A DNA stretch of 64,000 bases, from positions 20,446,057 to 20,510,056 of the forward strand of contig JAOANR010000002.1 in NCBI GenBank assembly GCA_030278955.1, written 5' to 3'. A model generated the notes under the pieces. It saw only the letters and a list, made by a program, of their open reading frames with translations. It was not told the origin of the DNA and made no database searches. This stretch comes from Hygrophila difformis (lineage: Eukaryota > Streptophyta > Magnoliopsida > Lamiales > Acanthaceae). Made by a program: the position numbers and the translations under genes. Shown here one piece after another: positions 22,230 to 31,570 of the stretch (its first letter is position 1; every line of letters starts with the position of its first letter).

Positions 22230-23111
22230 ATGGCCGGGGAGCCGGTGAAGGTGTATGGCCAAGCTTTTGCTTCTGCCAAGAGAGTCATCGTTTGTCTCAT
22301 CGAGAAGCAAATCCCGTACGACGTCGTCGATGTCGATCTCTGGGGAGGAGCCACCACAACTCCTCAATACCTCAAATTGCAGGTTTCTCCATTCCTTTCT
22401 TAATTTCATCACTACAAAATCATTCAATTCATACAAATAACAAATGTTCCCATGAAAGAAGATTCTAACTTTATTCATGCCTTCAGCCATTCGCGGTGAT
22501 TCCAGTCATACAAGAGGGCGACTACACACTATACGGTTCCACTCTTCAATCAATCAATTTTTAAATACTAATAATAATACAACTCGATCCAACCCTCGAT
22601 AACTAATAATTGATGTACTGGTGTGGAATCCTATGCAGAATCCCGGGCAATCATAAGATACATAGCAGAGAAATACAAGTCTCAAGGAACTCAACTATTG
22701 GGCGAAACAATTACGGAGAGGGGCCTCGTGGAGCAATGGCTAGAAGTGGAAGCCCACAATTTCCAACCGCCGCTTTACGATCTACTGGTTCAGATTGTGT
22801 TTCCTTCCAAATTAGGGCTGACGCCGGACCCCAACCGGATCAAAGAGGATGAGGAGAAATTGGGGCGTGTGCTGGACATCTATGAGGAGCGCCTGAGTGC
22901 AAGCAAATACTTGGCAGGGGACTCATTTAGCCTTGCGGATCTGAGCCACCTCTCGTTCGGACAATTCTTGATAAGCAGCATGCCCGGAAAGGAGTACCTA
23001 ATTAGGGACAGGAAGCATGTGAGCGCATGGTGGGATGATATAAGCAATAGGCCGTCTTGGAAGAAGGCGTTGGAGCTGTATCCATATCCGGGACCTGATC
23101 CAAATTTTTAG
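22230..23111 (+). CDS. GSTF: Phi-class glutathione S-transferase (GSTF), 3 exons
   Basis: A cytosolic enzyme that conjugates glutathione to electrophiles or acts as a ligandin for flavonoids. Exons: 22230-22382, 22487-22535, 22639-23111, giving 675 nt and 224 residues. Both introns begin GT and end AG, and exon 2 is 49 bp, the usual phi-class size. Visible: the N-terminal thioredoxin-like domain (VKVYGQAFASAKRV, LIEKQIPYDVVDVDLW), PFAVIPV with the cis-Pro at residue 57, and the phi signature ESRAIIRYIAEKY at 68-80. The C-terminal helical domain includes YEERLSASKYLAGDSFSLAD. The ATG at 22230 gives the normal N-terminus; the longer upstream frame is leader. The loop that normally carries the catalytic Ser is one residue short. 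Length is slightly above the usual 210-220. The reading frame is intact. Confidence 0.95.
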
Positions 23112-23197
23112 GAATGATTATCATATACTGATACATATGCAACTCGAAAAAAAAGAGGCCCGGAGGCATATGCTATGTAGTATTGAATAAGGCAAGG

Positions 23198-23203
23198 AAT
23201 AAA
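23198..23203 (+). terminator. Candidate poly(A) signal of GSTF
   Basis: AATAAA, 87 bp after the GSTF stop, inside GGAATAAAAGTT. Sequence before copia C (23112-23315) is the probable 3' untranslated region and flank. Confidence 0.55.
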
Positions 23204-23315
23204 AGTTTGCTCTTGTGAGTTTGTGAATGCGGTCTGTATGTTGATAATTTGCATACGGTTATTTACCGCTATGGCTTATGAGTTATACATTTGGCTATTT
23301 TACTTACTATGAACT

Positions 23316-24036
23316 TGTTATGACAATGAGATAATAACTTCGAATACGCAGCGTTTGAGATTGAATCTGAGGATCATTATTGCAACGATTTCTTTAAAAC
23401 AGTATTGTCAGCGTATCGGTGCAACTGTTTCCCAGGATATAACAGACTCGACGGAGGCGAACTAGAACACTAATTTCAGAATACTTGTGTGTTGGAGGAT
23501 CTTTCGAATGAATGAAGCATGGCAGTAGGTTATTTATAGAAGGCCGAGAGTTGTGTAGTTTCAATGAAACGACGCATCCATTCGTTTGAATACGCAGCCA
23601 TTCATTTTGAATACGCATCCATCCGTTTGAATTCGCTGCTCTTCATTTGAATTCGCACATTTCTGTTTGAATTTGAAACTCTCTGCCAAAGGTTGCAGCT
23701 TTCCGTTTGAATGCTGCTGCTTCCATTCAAATTCGAAGAAATAAATAAAAATAATTAAAGCTCAAAGAAGCAAAAACCGGGTTGATCAGGCACGTGATGT
23801 CCAAGGCTTTTTCGGTCCGGCATTCGTGTCCGCAGGTCGCGCTTGCATACGAGCCAAGCCTTTTGGGCTCGGATTTGCACCCCTCCTGCGCGCACGTAAC
23901 CCATGGAGTATAATATTATTTATTTCTTCAAACCTCTATAAAGTGTATTCCTATATAAAGAGGGAAACTTTCCCTTCTCTATCCAATGTGGGATACATTC
24001 CCGTTCACACCTTTAAAGAGCAATTTATTTCCAACA
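23316..24036 (-). repeat. Copia C 3' LTR
   Basis: 721 bp; plus-strand ends are TGTTATGACAATG and TTTCCAACA. It carries a degenerate internal array of CGTTTGAAT-containing units at about 23575-23730. Confidence 0.92.
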
Positions 24037-25238
24037 ATCCCCCACATGAATGGGATATAGTATTAAGCATTCGTTACATGATCTCTGCATAGATAAAGTG
24101 GGTGTTCCCTTTGAACTTTATCCTTATTTTAATTGTTTCGCCTTACTAGTTGTCCAGTAGACACGATGTCCTTGAATTGTCCTGCCATTTGTGTAAGGTT
24201 CCCACAAATAAAATACATAGACCATATCTATATTAGTTCCATTCTCATTGTTTTGTCCATTTTGGCCGTGGACACGCCTGGTTCTGCAAGAGTATAGGAG
24301 AACCAAGCCTTCCGGTTCTCCTTTGAAGCGGCCCCACTTCACTCTCACATAGGTGATTATTTAAATTTTACAGTATTACACTTACTCATTTAAATATCAT
24401 TAAAGCATTATTTGCTATCCTTTATCGTCATGCCACTGTTTCGCGACAGGAATGAGTAGAGGGATTGCCCCCACAGTGACTTGACTCAGTCTCACGGTTA
24501 GGTTGTCCCTTTGAACCTAGATCTTAGGATCTCTAGTCAACTAGGTTGGGTTTTCCTTCGTGAAGTAATTAATCCAAGGCTTTAGACCCATTCCTTTTGT
24601 CAACTTTTCAACCGATTCTCTATTTAACCATTTGGTTAACGGATCCGCTAGATTATCTTTTGACTTCACATAGTCAATTGAGATAATTCTGGTTGAAAGT
24701 AATTATCTAATGGTATTATGTCAACGACGAATGTGCCTCGACTTACCATTGTACATAGTACTCTGTGCTCTTCCTATCACGGATTGACTATCACAGTGTA
24801 TGCTGATAGGTGGCACAGGTTTTTCCTATTTTGAAATATCCTCTAAAAAGTTTCTTAGTCATTTGGACTCTTCGGCACATTTGTCTAACGCAAAGAATTC
24901 GGATTCCATGGTAGAACTGGCTATAACAGTTTGCCTTGAGGATTTCCAAGACACAGCGCCTCCGGCTAACATGAAAATATAGCCACTTGTACTCTTTGTG
25001 TCTTTCGTATCGGATATCCAGTTTGCATCCGTGTATCATTCTAACACGGATGGATATCTCGTATAATGTAGACCAAAGTTCCGAGTATGCCTTAGATACC
25101 TAAGTAATCTAATTATCGTTGTCCAATGCTCGCGACTTGGAATACTCGTATATGAACTTAATTTACTTACAGCGTAAGCGATATCTGGTCTGGTACAGCT
25201 CATTAGATACATCAGGCTTCCAATAATCCGTGAGTACT
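24037..25238 (-). pseudogene. Copia C pol: RNase H and 3' end (decayed)
   Basis: Downstream of the RT on the minus strand the sequence keeps recognisable copia RNase H segments in changing frames, for example the part encoding [13 protein letters not shown] in one frame near 25000 and the SRALDN region near 25120. Several stops and frameshifts separate them. Nothing intact remains. The segment ends at the polypurine tract before the 3' LTR. Confidence 0.6.
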
Positions 25239-25820
25239 CTAACTGAGAATACCTTCTCCACGGTTTTTGGACAGATGAACACTATTATCTATTGGCGTTC
25301 TGGCGATGCCTTTGTCATTATTGCTGAATTTATCAAGTATTTTGTCTATATAATGAGCTTGACTCAATATTAGACCATCAGGTGTTCTTATGATCTTAAT
25401 TCCTAAGATAACATCAGCAATGCCCAAATATTTCATGTCAAATTTAGAATTTAACATGTTCTTTGTAGACTTAATCAATGTTTCACTGTTGCCAATAATG
25501 ATTATGTCGTCTACATATAAACATAGGATGACATAGTCATCTCCTAGTTCTTTAACGTAAATACACTTATCGAATTCGTTAATTTTAAAACCACTAGTAG
25601 TCATTGTTTGATCAAACTTCTCATGCCATTTCTTTGGAGCTTGTTTCAAGCCGTATAATAATTTTACTAGTTTACAAACTTTCTTTCCGTTTGATGGTGA
25701 TTGGAATCCCTCGGGTTGTTCCATATAGATTTCTTCATCTAAATCACCATTTAGGAAAGCTGTTTTTATATCCATTTGATGTACTTCTAAATTCCTTAAG
25801 GCCGCAATAGCTAGTATCAC
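25239..25820 (-). pseudogene. Copia C pol: reverse transcriptase core
   Basis: 193 open codons of RVT_2: the first catalytic Asp region HQMDIKTAFLNGDLDEEIYM, then [17 protein letters not shown] and the YVDD box in CLYVDDIIIIGN (about 25505-25518). They are followed by DMKYLGIADVILGIKI. The N-terminal part of RT lies in another frame at 25932-26000 (GSKWVFKRKM), separated by a frameshift and stops. Confidence 0.88.
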
Positions 25821-25931
25821 CCTTATAGAATTTATACGTGAGACCGGTGAATATGTATCAAAATAATCAATACCTTTTTTTTATCCTTTAATCACGAGTC
25901 TTGCTTTGTATTTATCGATTGTTCCATCCGG

Positions 25932-26495
25932 TTACATTTTCCGTTTGAAGACCCATTTGGATCCTAAACACTTGTTCCCCGGAGGGAGATCCACTAATTC
26001 CCACGTATGATTTTGTAAGATAGAATTGAGTTCACTGTTGATGGCTTCTTTCCAGAGAGGCCCATCCGGCGAACTCATTGCCTCAGCGTACGTGAGTGGT
26101 TCTTTTGCGACCAAATATGTCACAAAATCCTCACTGAAGGATTTTTCGATTCTAGCTCTCTTGCTTCGTCTTAGTTCTGTAGTTTGGTCTTGAGATTTTT
26201 CGTTTGGTCGTTTTAACGAAGAGTCACGTTCACTACTAGACTTACACGGAAATGTCGTTTCGAAGAATGATGCATCCCTTGATTTCATGATGGAATTCTT
26301 GTGTATATCCAATATTTTCGAACCATACACAAGAAAACGATATGCACTACTATTATGTGCATAACCAATGAAAATACAGTCCACCGTTTTAGGACCAATT
26401 TTTACGGTTTTCGGTGCAGGCACTGCTACCTTTGCGAGACACCCCCCACACTCTTTAATATTTATAGGATGGTCTCTTTCCTTTCCATAATTCAT
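25932..26495 (-). pseudogene. Copia C pol: integrase C-terminus to RT N-terminus
   Basis: 187 codons covering the integrase C-terminal region (DCIFIGYAHNSSAYRFLVY), a Ser/Lys-rich linker (RRSKRARIEKSF) and the RT start (WKEAINSELNSILQNHTWEL, GSKWVFKRKM). The frame ends in a stop at 25932-25934. Confidence 0.82.
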
Positions 26496-26532
26496 ATGGA
26501 GTCTTGTCTTTGGTTTTCCAAGGAATTCTAAT

Positions 26533-27118
26533 TCATAAATAGTTTCCCCACAAGATAGCTTCTCCCCACATATTGGGAGGTAGTCCCGAACTTAGTAACA
26601 TTGCATTCATCATTTCTTTTAATGTTCTATTTTTCCATTCGGCTACTCCGTTGGATTGAGGTGAATAAGATGCAGTTACTTCATGAATGATTTCATGATG
26701 TGCACAAAAGTTACCAATTGGTACTATATATTCGCCACCTCTATCACTTCTTAATCTTTTTATTCTTTTACCGAGTTGATTTTCAACTTCATTTTTGTAA
26801 AGAATAAATTTTTCAAGAGCTTTCATCTTTGCTCTTTAGCAAAAATATATAACAATATTTTGTACTATCGTCAATAAAAGTAATAAAATATTTATTACCC
26901 CCTCGTGTTTGAACATTTTTCAAATCACAAACGTCGGTATGGATTAGTTCAAGTGGTTCAGTGTTTTGCTCTACCGATTGAAATGATGTTCTTGTTAACT
27001 TTGTTTCAACACAAATTCCACACTTGTGTTTAGAGTCGATTTGGAATGTTGGGATATGATTCAAGTTAATTAATCGACATATCGAATCAAAATTAACGTG
27101 TCCTAATCTGCCATGCAA
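26533..27118 (-). pseudogene. Copia C pol: GAG-pre-integrase and integrase core
   Basis: Two overlapping open pieces, 27118-26813 and 26826-26533, in different frames. The first has the zinc-binding [16 protein letters not shown] and [15 protein letters not shown] region and the first integrase Asp (IHTDVCDLK). The second has the second Asp (RLRSDRGGEYI) and the Glu (NGVAEWKNRTL, where the usual Arg after Glu is Trp). The frame change lies near 26820. Confidence 0.85.
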
Positions 27119-27291
27119 TACATTTGAAGACTAAAGCAAGTAAGCAGAAGAAGTATTTATATTGTCAACAATAGGCATTACATTTGGTTTGAACAACTCT
27201 TCGGTTGTTGCTTATCCTTTCCCAACAAATATTCCAGACTTCGACAAAATAACCTTGTCAGACTCATACACGGCCCTAAAGCCACCTTTGT

Positions 27292-27890
27292 TCAGCATGT
27301 ATCCGGACACAAGATTCTTTTGAACTTCTCGATGATGGCAGCCACTTTAAAGGTTTCGCCTATCGCCATGCCCTCAGCAAGGATTTCGTGAATTATGATT
27401 TGTATCTCTTGCACTTGGCTTATCACTGTCTTCGAGTCGATCATTTTATAATCGAGGAAACGTCCGACCACAAATTTCTTTGAGCCGGCATCCTCTGATT
27501 TATATATTCGATCGAGTGATTCCCACAATTCTTTTGCGGTTTTATACTCACAATAGACATTATATAATGAATCATGAACACAATTCAAAATATAATTCCG
27601 AAAAAGAAAATCACAGTGGTTCCAAGCCTCAACAGCATGTAGGGTTTGAGAATCAGTGTTACCTTCGGGAATTTTCGGAGCTTCCTCTTTCAAGCATTTC
27701 AACAGATTGAGTGTGGTCAAGTAAAACAGCATCTTCTGCTGCCAACATTTGAAAGTTGTCGCCGCACCAGTGTACTTCTCCGGCTTATCGACGTGACTGG
27801 TTGGGAATGCTTGGGCAGCAATGTTGGATGCAGGGGCGCCTGGTTCTTTTCACCGTTTGCAACATTGTTGTTGGAGGATGAATCGGCCAT
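27292..27890 (-). pseudogene. Copia C gag
   Basis: The probable start is ATG at 27890-27888 ([19 protein letters not shown]). A frameshift near 27785 moves to the frame 27732-27292, which encodes the capsid region ([56 protein letters not shown]) of the UBN2 type. A stop at 27292-27294 ends it. The nucleocapsid and protease part at 27120-27290 is too decayed to read. Confidence 0.82.
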
Positions 27891-27925
27891 TGCGTATTCA
27901 AAGTATGAAAATACTGGTTTAATAT

Positions 27926-28646
27926 TGTTATGACAATGGGATAATAACTTCGAATACGCAGCATTTGAGATTGAATCTGAGGATCGTTATTGCAACGATT
28001 TCCATAAAACAGTATTGCCAGCGTATCGGTGCAACTGTTTCCCAGGATACAACAGACTCGACGGAGGTGAACTAGAACACTAATTTCAGAATGCTTGTGT
28101 GTTGGAGGATCTGTCGAATGAATGAAGCATGGCAGTAGGTTATTTATAGAAGGCCGAGAGTTGTGTAGTTTCAATGAAACGACGCATCCATTCGTTTGAA
28201 TACGCAACCATTCGGTTTAAATACGCATCCATCCGTTTGAATTCGCTGCTCTTCATTTGAATCCGCACCTTTCTGTTTGAATTCGAAACTCTCTGCCAAA
28301 GGTTGCATCTTTCCGTTTGAATCCTGCTGCTTCCATTCAAATTCGAAGAAATAAATAAAAATAATTAAAGCTCAAAGAAGCAAAAACCGGGTTGATTAGG
28401 CCCGCGATTGCCAAGGCTTTTTCGGTCCGGCATTCGTGTCCGAAGGTCGCTCTTGCATACGAGCCAAGCCTTTTGGGCTCGGATTTGGACCCCTCATACG
28501 CGCACGTAGCCCATGGAGTATAATATTATTTATTTCTTCAAACCTCTATAAAGTGTATTCCTATATAAAGAGGGAAACTTTCCCTTCTCTATCCAATGTG
28601 GGATACATTCCCATTCACACCTTTAAAGAGCAATTTATTTCCAACA
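27926..28646 (-). repeat. Copia C 5' LTR
   Basis: 721 bp, the same length as the other LTR with a few percent divergence by eye. Plus-strand ends are TGTTATGACAATGGG and TTTCCAACA, followed by GAACT. Confidence 0.92.
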
Positions 28647-28651
28647 GAACT

Positions 28652-28669
28652 TTCTTCTCTGTGTGAATG
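28652..28669. other. 18-bp host remnant between copia C and copia D
   Basis: Together with the GAACT duplication, this is all that separates the two elements. It belongs to the same host sequence as 23112-23315 and 36109 onward. Confidence 0.8.
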
Positions 28670-28870
28670 TGATGAATCTGATAAGCTGTTAACTGGTGTA
28701 GGCTATTAAGGGTTTGACACGTCTGTAATATCTTCATAGTTTACGGACTGATGTGTAATTCTTAGATTGTCTAGCTTTGTATATATTGTTGACTCTCTGT
28801 AATCTTCTGTGAGTTAATAGAAAATCAAAATCGTTTTTACCCAAATTCTTCAATTCTCCTCCTGTAAACA
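28670..28870 (+). repeat. Copia D 5' LTR
   Basis: Starts TGATGAATCTGATAAGC and ends CCTGTAAACA. It contains a TATA-like TTGTATATATTG near 28778-28789. Confidence 0.92.
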
Positions 28871-28883
28871 TGGTATCAGAGTA
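28871..28883 (+). promoter_or_regulatory. Copia D primer binding site (tRNA-iMet)
   Basis: TGGTATCAGAGTA directly follows the LTR end. The last bases differ from the usual AGC. Confidence 0.88.
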
Positions 28884-28981
28884 GGTCTCTTGATTCAGCC
28901 TCTGATTCTTCAATTCCGCCCAAATTCACTCACTTCTCGTGTTCTTATTCTCTCTCTTCGATTGAATTGTTGTTGAAATTC

Positions 28982-29866
28982 ATGGCTAGTGTGAATTCTG
29001 CTGGTTCTAATGGTGGAGCTTCCTCTGTTGCCGCTGTTCGAGAGAAGTTTATTGTCTCTGCTGCCGATCAACCGAACTTACAGCTCGCGAGTTTTCTACC
29101 TGGTACTTCTACTTGGATTGCCTGGAAAATAGCTGTGAAAGATACTCTGAGCGTCAAGTCGAAAGAAGGCTTCATTGATGGCTCGATCTCACCTCTGCCA
29201 GTCACCGATCCACATTTTAAATTGTGGAAGCATGTTGATACGTTTGTATTGATGTGGATTCGCAACTCTATGACTCCAGAATTGGCTCGCACCGTTGTGG
29301 ATCTTACCTCTGCTCGTGCGTTGTGGTTGGAGCTCGAACACCGTTTTGGTCGTGTATGCGGTCCTCAAGTTCTAAAGCTGCATAAGCAGATTTCGAATCT
29401 GCAACAAGGTAACAGAAGCATTTCAGATTATTACGGCAAATTACGAATGTTGTGGTCTAATATTAGAAGCTTAAAGCCTTTTCCTAATTGTGATTCAGAG
29501 ATGTTTAGTATATTCATGAAGGAGGATGAAGATTTTATGTTGTTACATTTTCTGATGGGATTGAATACATGCTGTGAGAGTACATTCTCTGAAATTATGG
29601 TGATGGAGCCTTTGCCGGATATGGGGAAGGCATATGGTATATTGAGCAACGTTGAAGTGCAAAAGGAGTTTTTCAACGGTGGAGGAAGTGCTAGTGAATT
29701 TGCTCTTGCTGTAGGAGAGAAGAAAACTAACAGCAAGGGAGGCTTGTTTTGCAATTATTGCAAAAAGGCTGGACACACTAAAGACAATTGTTATCACTTG
29801 GCTGCAAAATCTGCTGTCTGTGAAGTATGTAAAAGAACAGGCCACACTAAGGCTACTTGTTTCTAA
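28982..29866 (+). pseudogene. Copia D gag (open to a premature stop)
   Basis: The most likely start is ATG 28982 (MASVNSAGSNGG), inside a frame open from 28967. The capsid part shows WIAWKIAVKDTLSVKSKEGF, LWLELEHRFGR, QVLKLHKQISNLQQGNRSI and DYYGKLRMLW, typical copia Gag. Two zinc knuckles follow: CNYCKKAGHTKDNC and CEVCKRTGHTKATC. A TAA at 29864-29866 ends the frame just after the second knuckle, and the same frame continues downstream. In the polyprotein this is a nonsense change. Confidence 0.88.
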
Positions 29867-29899
29867 GTTACTGGAGTCATACCAGCTTGGTACAAGTCA

Positions 29900-30727
29900 A
29901 TGGTTGATAAAGGGAAGACTACCTCTATTCAAAATGTTGCTGCTAGCTGCTCCAATCCTACTGAGACCTCCCAAACTGATGTCATGTTGGCTCGAATGGG
30001 AGAGATGATTGATAAATTGTCTGCACTTGGCCAACAAAACAACACTCCGATTGACTGTGCTGCCGGAGTCTATGACAAGTCAGGTATCACATCTGCTATT
30101 TGCTCTTATTTTAGTTCTAGAGGTCACTGGATACTTGACACTGGTGCAACTTGTCATTTGTGTGCAAACTTTGCTGATTTAATTGAACCTTGGCCTCTCA
30201 TATCTCCCTCACCTATACTCCTACCTGATGGCACTAAAAGACTTCCCACTTATAGTGGTAGATGTCCTGTTTGTTCCTTACTTTGACTTAAATCTCATTT
30301 CCATAAGTAAGTTGACCAAGCAATTGAAGTGTATTGCAGTATTTGATGAGTTCACTTGCACTTTGCCAGACCGGAGGTCTAGGAACATTCTTTTCACCAC
30401 TTCTTTAGTAAACAATCTTTATGTTTACTCTAGTAAGACTTCTAATTCATGTTTTCCTATGGCTCAGTTTCTAATTGTAGTACTATTGATGATTGTTGGG
30501 CTTCGCATCTTAGGCTTGGTCACCCTTTATCAGGGGTTATGAAACATATACCTATCAATATTGATTTGAATAAAATGCCTACGTGTGATACATGTTTTGC
30601 TTCCAAATTTCATAAATTGCCCTTTCCTAATAGTCAGTCACATGCTGCTTCCTTATTCCAGTTAGTTCATGGAGATGTTTGGGGACTTTTTAGTCCACCT
30701 CTGTTTCTAAATTTAGGTATCTGTTAA
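29900..30727 (+). pseudogene. Copia D protease and GAG-pre-integrase
   Basis: The aspartic protease motif WILDTGATCHLC is at about 30128-30163 in the gag frame. A frameshift near 30240 moves to the frame with VPYFDLNLISISKLTKQLKC. Another shift leads to the GAG-pre-integrase at 30449-30727 (ASHLRLGHPLSGVMKHI, CDTCFASKFHKLPF, then LVHGDVWGLF, where the first integrase Asp lies). Three frames are used within 800 bp, so this part is decayed. Confidence 0.82.
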
Positions 30728-30729
30728 CT

Positions 30730-31570
30730 TTGGTTGATGATGCATCGAGAGGGGTTTGGGTTTATCTACTTTTCTCTAAAGGGGATGTATCTAGAGTCCT
30801 TGCTGATTACTTTGCCTATGTGAACAATCAATTCAGTTTGTCTGTAAGAGTGTTTAGGTCTGATAATGGATCCGAGTTCTGTAACTCTAAATGTGATGAG
30901 CTATTTAAATCACTTGGAATAGTTCACCAAACTTCATGTGTCTACACCCCTCAACAAAATAGAAGGGTAGAGAGAAAACATCAACACCTTGTGCAAGTAG
31001 CTAGAAGTATGATATTGGGGTCTGGATTATCTAAGAGTCATTGGGGGGATGCCATGCTTTTTGCTGCCTATCTCATTAATCGACTTGCTTCGTTTGTCAT
31101 TAACTGGAAAACACCCTTTGAGATGCTATAAGGTCATGCTCCAAACTGAACTTATGTTCACTCTTTTGGTTGCCTGTGCTATTACAAACTACCTGGAGTT
31201 AACAGAGGAAAACTAGATCCTAGTGTTGTAAAGGGGTTTATCTGGGAAATTCCACTACTCAAAAAGGGTTTAAGGTTCTTGATATTGAATCCAATAAAAT
31301 CCATGTTACCAGGGATGTCATTTTCTTTGACACATCCTTTCCTTTTACTAAATCTCAGCCTATTCATAATACTCAGCATTTACCAGACCCAAGAAGTTCT
31401 TCTTTGCTTCCCACTGAAGCATTGCATATATATTCTTCCTCTGAGTCTCCAACTGAGCCTCAGTCCATAGTGCACTCACCTGTGACTCCCACTGAATCAT
31501 TGAGACAATCCCCATCCACTTCATCTCCCACTGAGATGCACAACAGTCCTACAATTTCTTCTGCGCCATG
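30730..31570 (+). pseudogene. Copia D integrase, cut by a solo LTR
   Basis: 133 open codons (30730-31131) hold the second catalytic Asp (FRSDNGSEFCNS) and the Glu region (TPQQNRRVERKHQHLVQ, with the usual Gly-Val replaced by Arg-Arg). After a TAA at 31129-31131 the C-terminal integrase and a Ser/Pro/Thr-rich linker continue in shifted frames until the solo LTR at 31571. The linker TEPQSIVHSPVTPTES is typical of the spacer between integrase and RT. Confidence 0.82.

Larger units (their letters stand above)
23316..28646 (-). mobile_element. Ty1/copia LTR retrotransposon C
   Basis: A 5.3-kb minus-strand element with 721-bp LTRs (23316-24036 and 27926-28646) and target duplication GAACT (23311-23315, 28647-28651). 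Reading down the minus strand, the order is gag, GAG-pre-integrase, integrase, RT, RNase H, then a polypurine tract (complement of ATCCCCCACAT at about 24036-24046). Each domain lies in a separate frame segment, so the polyprotein is broken in many places. No standard TGGTATCAGAGC primer site follows the 5' LTR; the sequence next to it contains AAACCAGTATTTTCAT instead, so another tRNA may prime it. It begins 204 bp after the GSTF stop codon. Confidence 0.93.
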
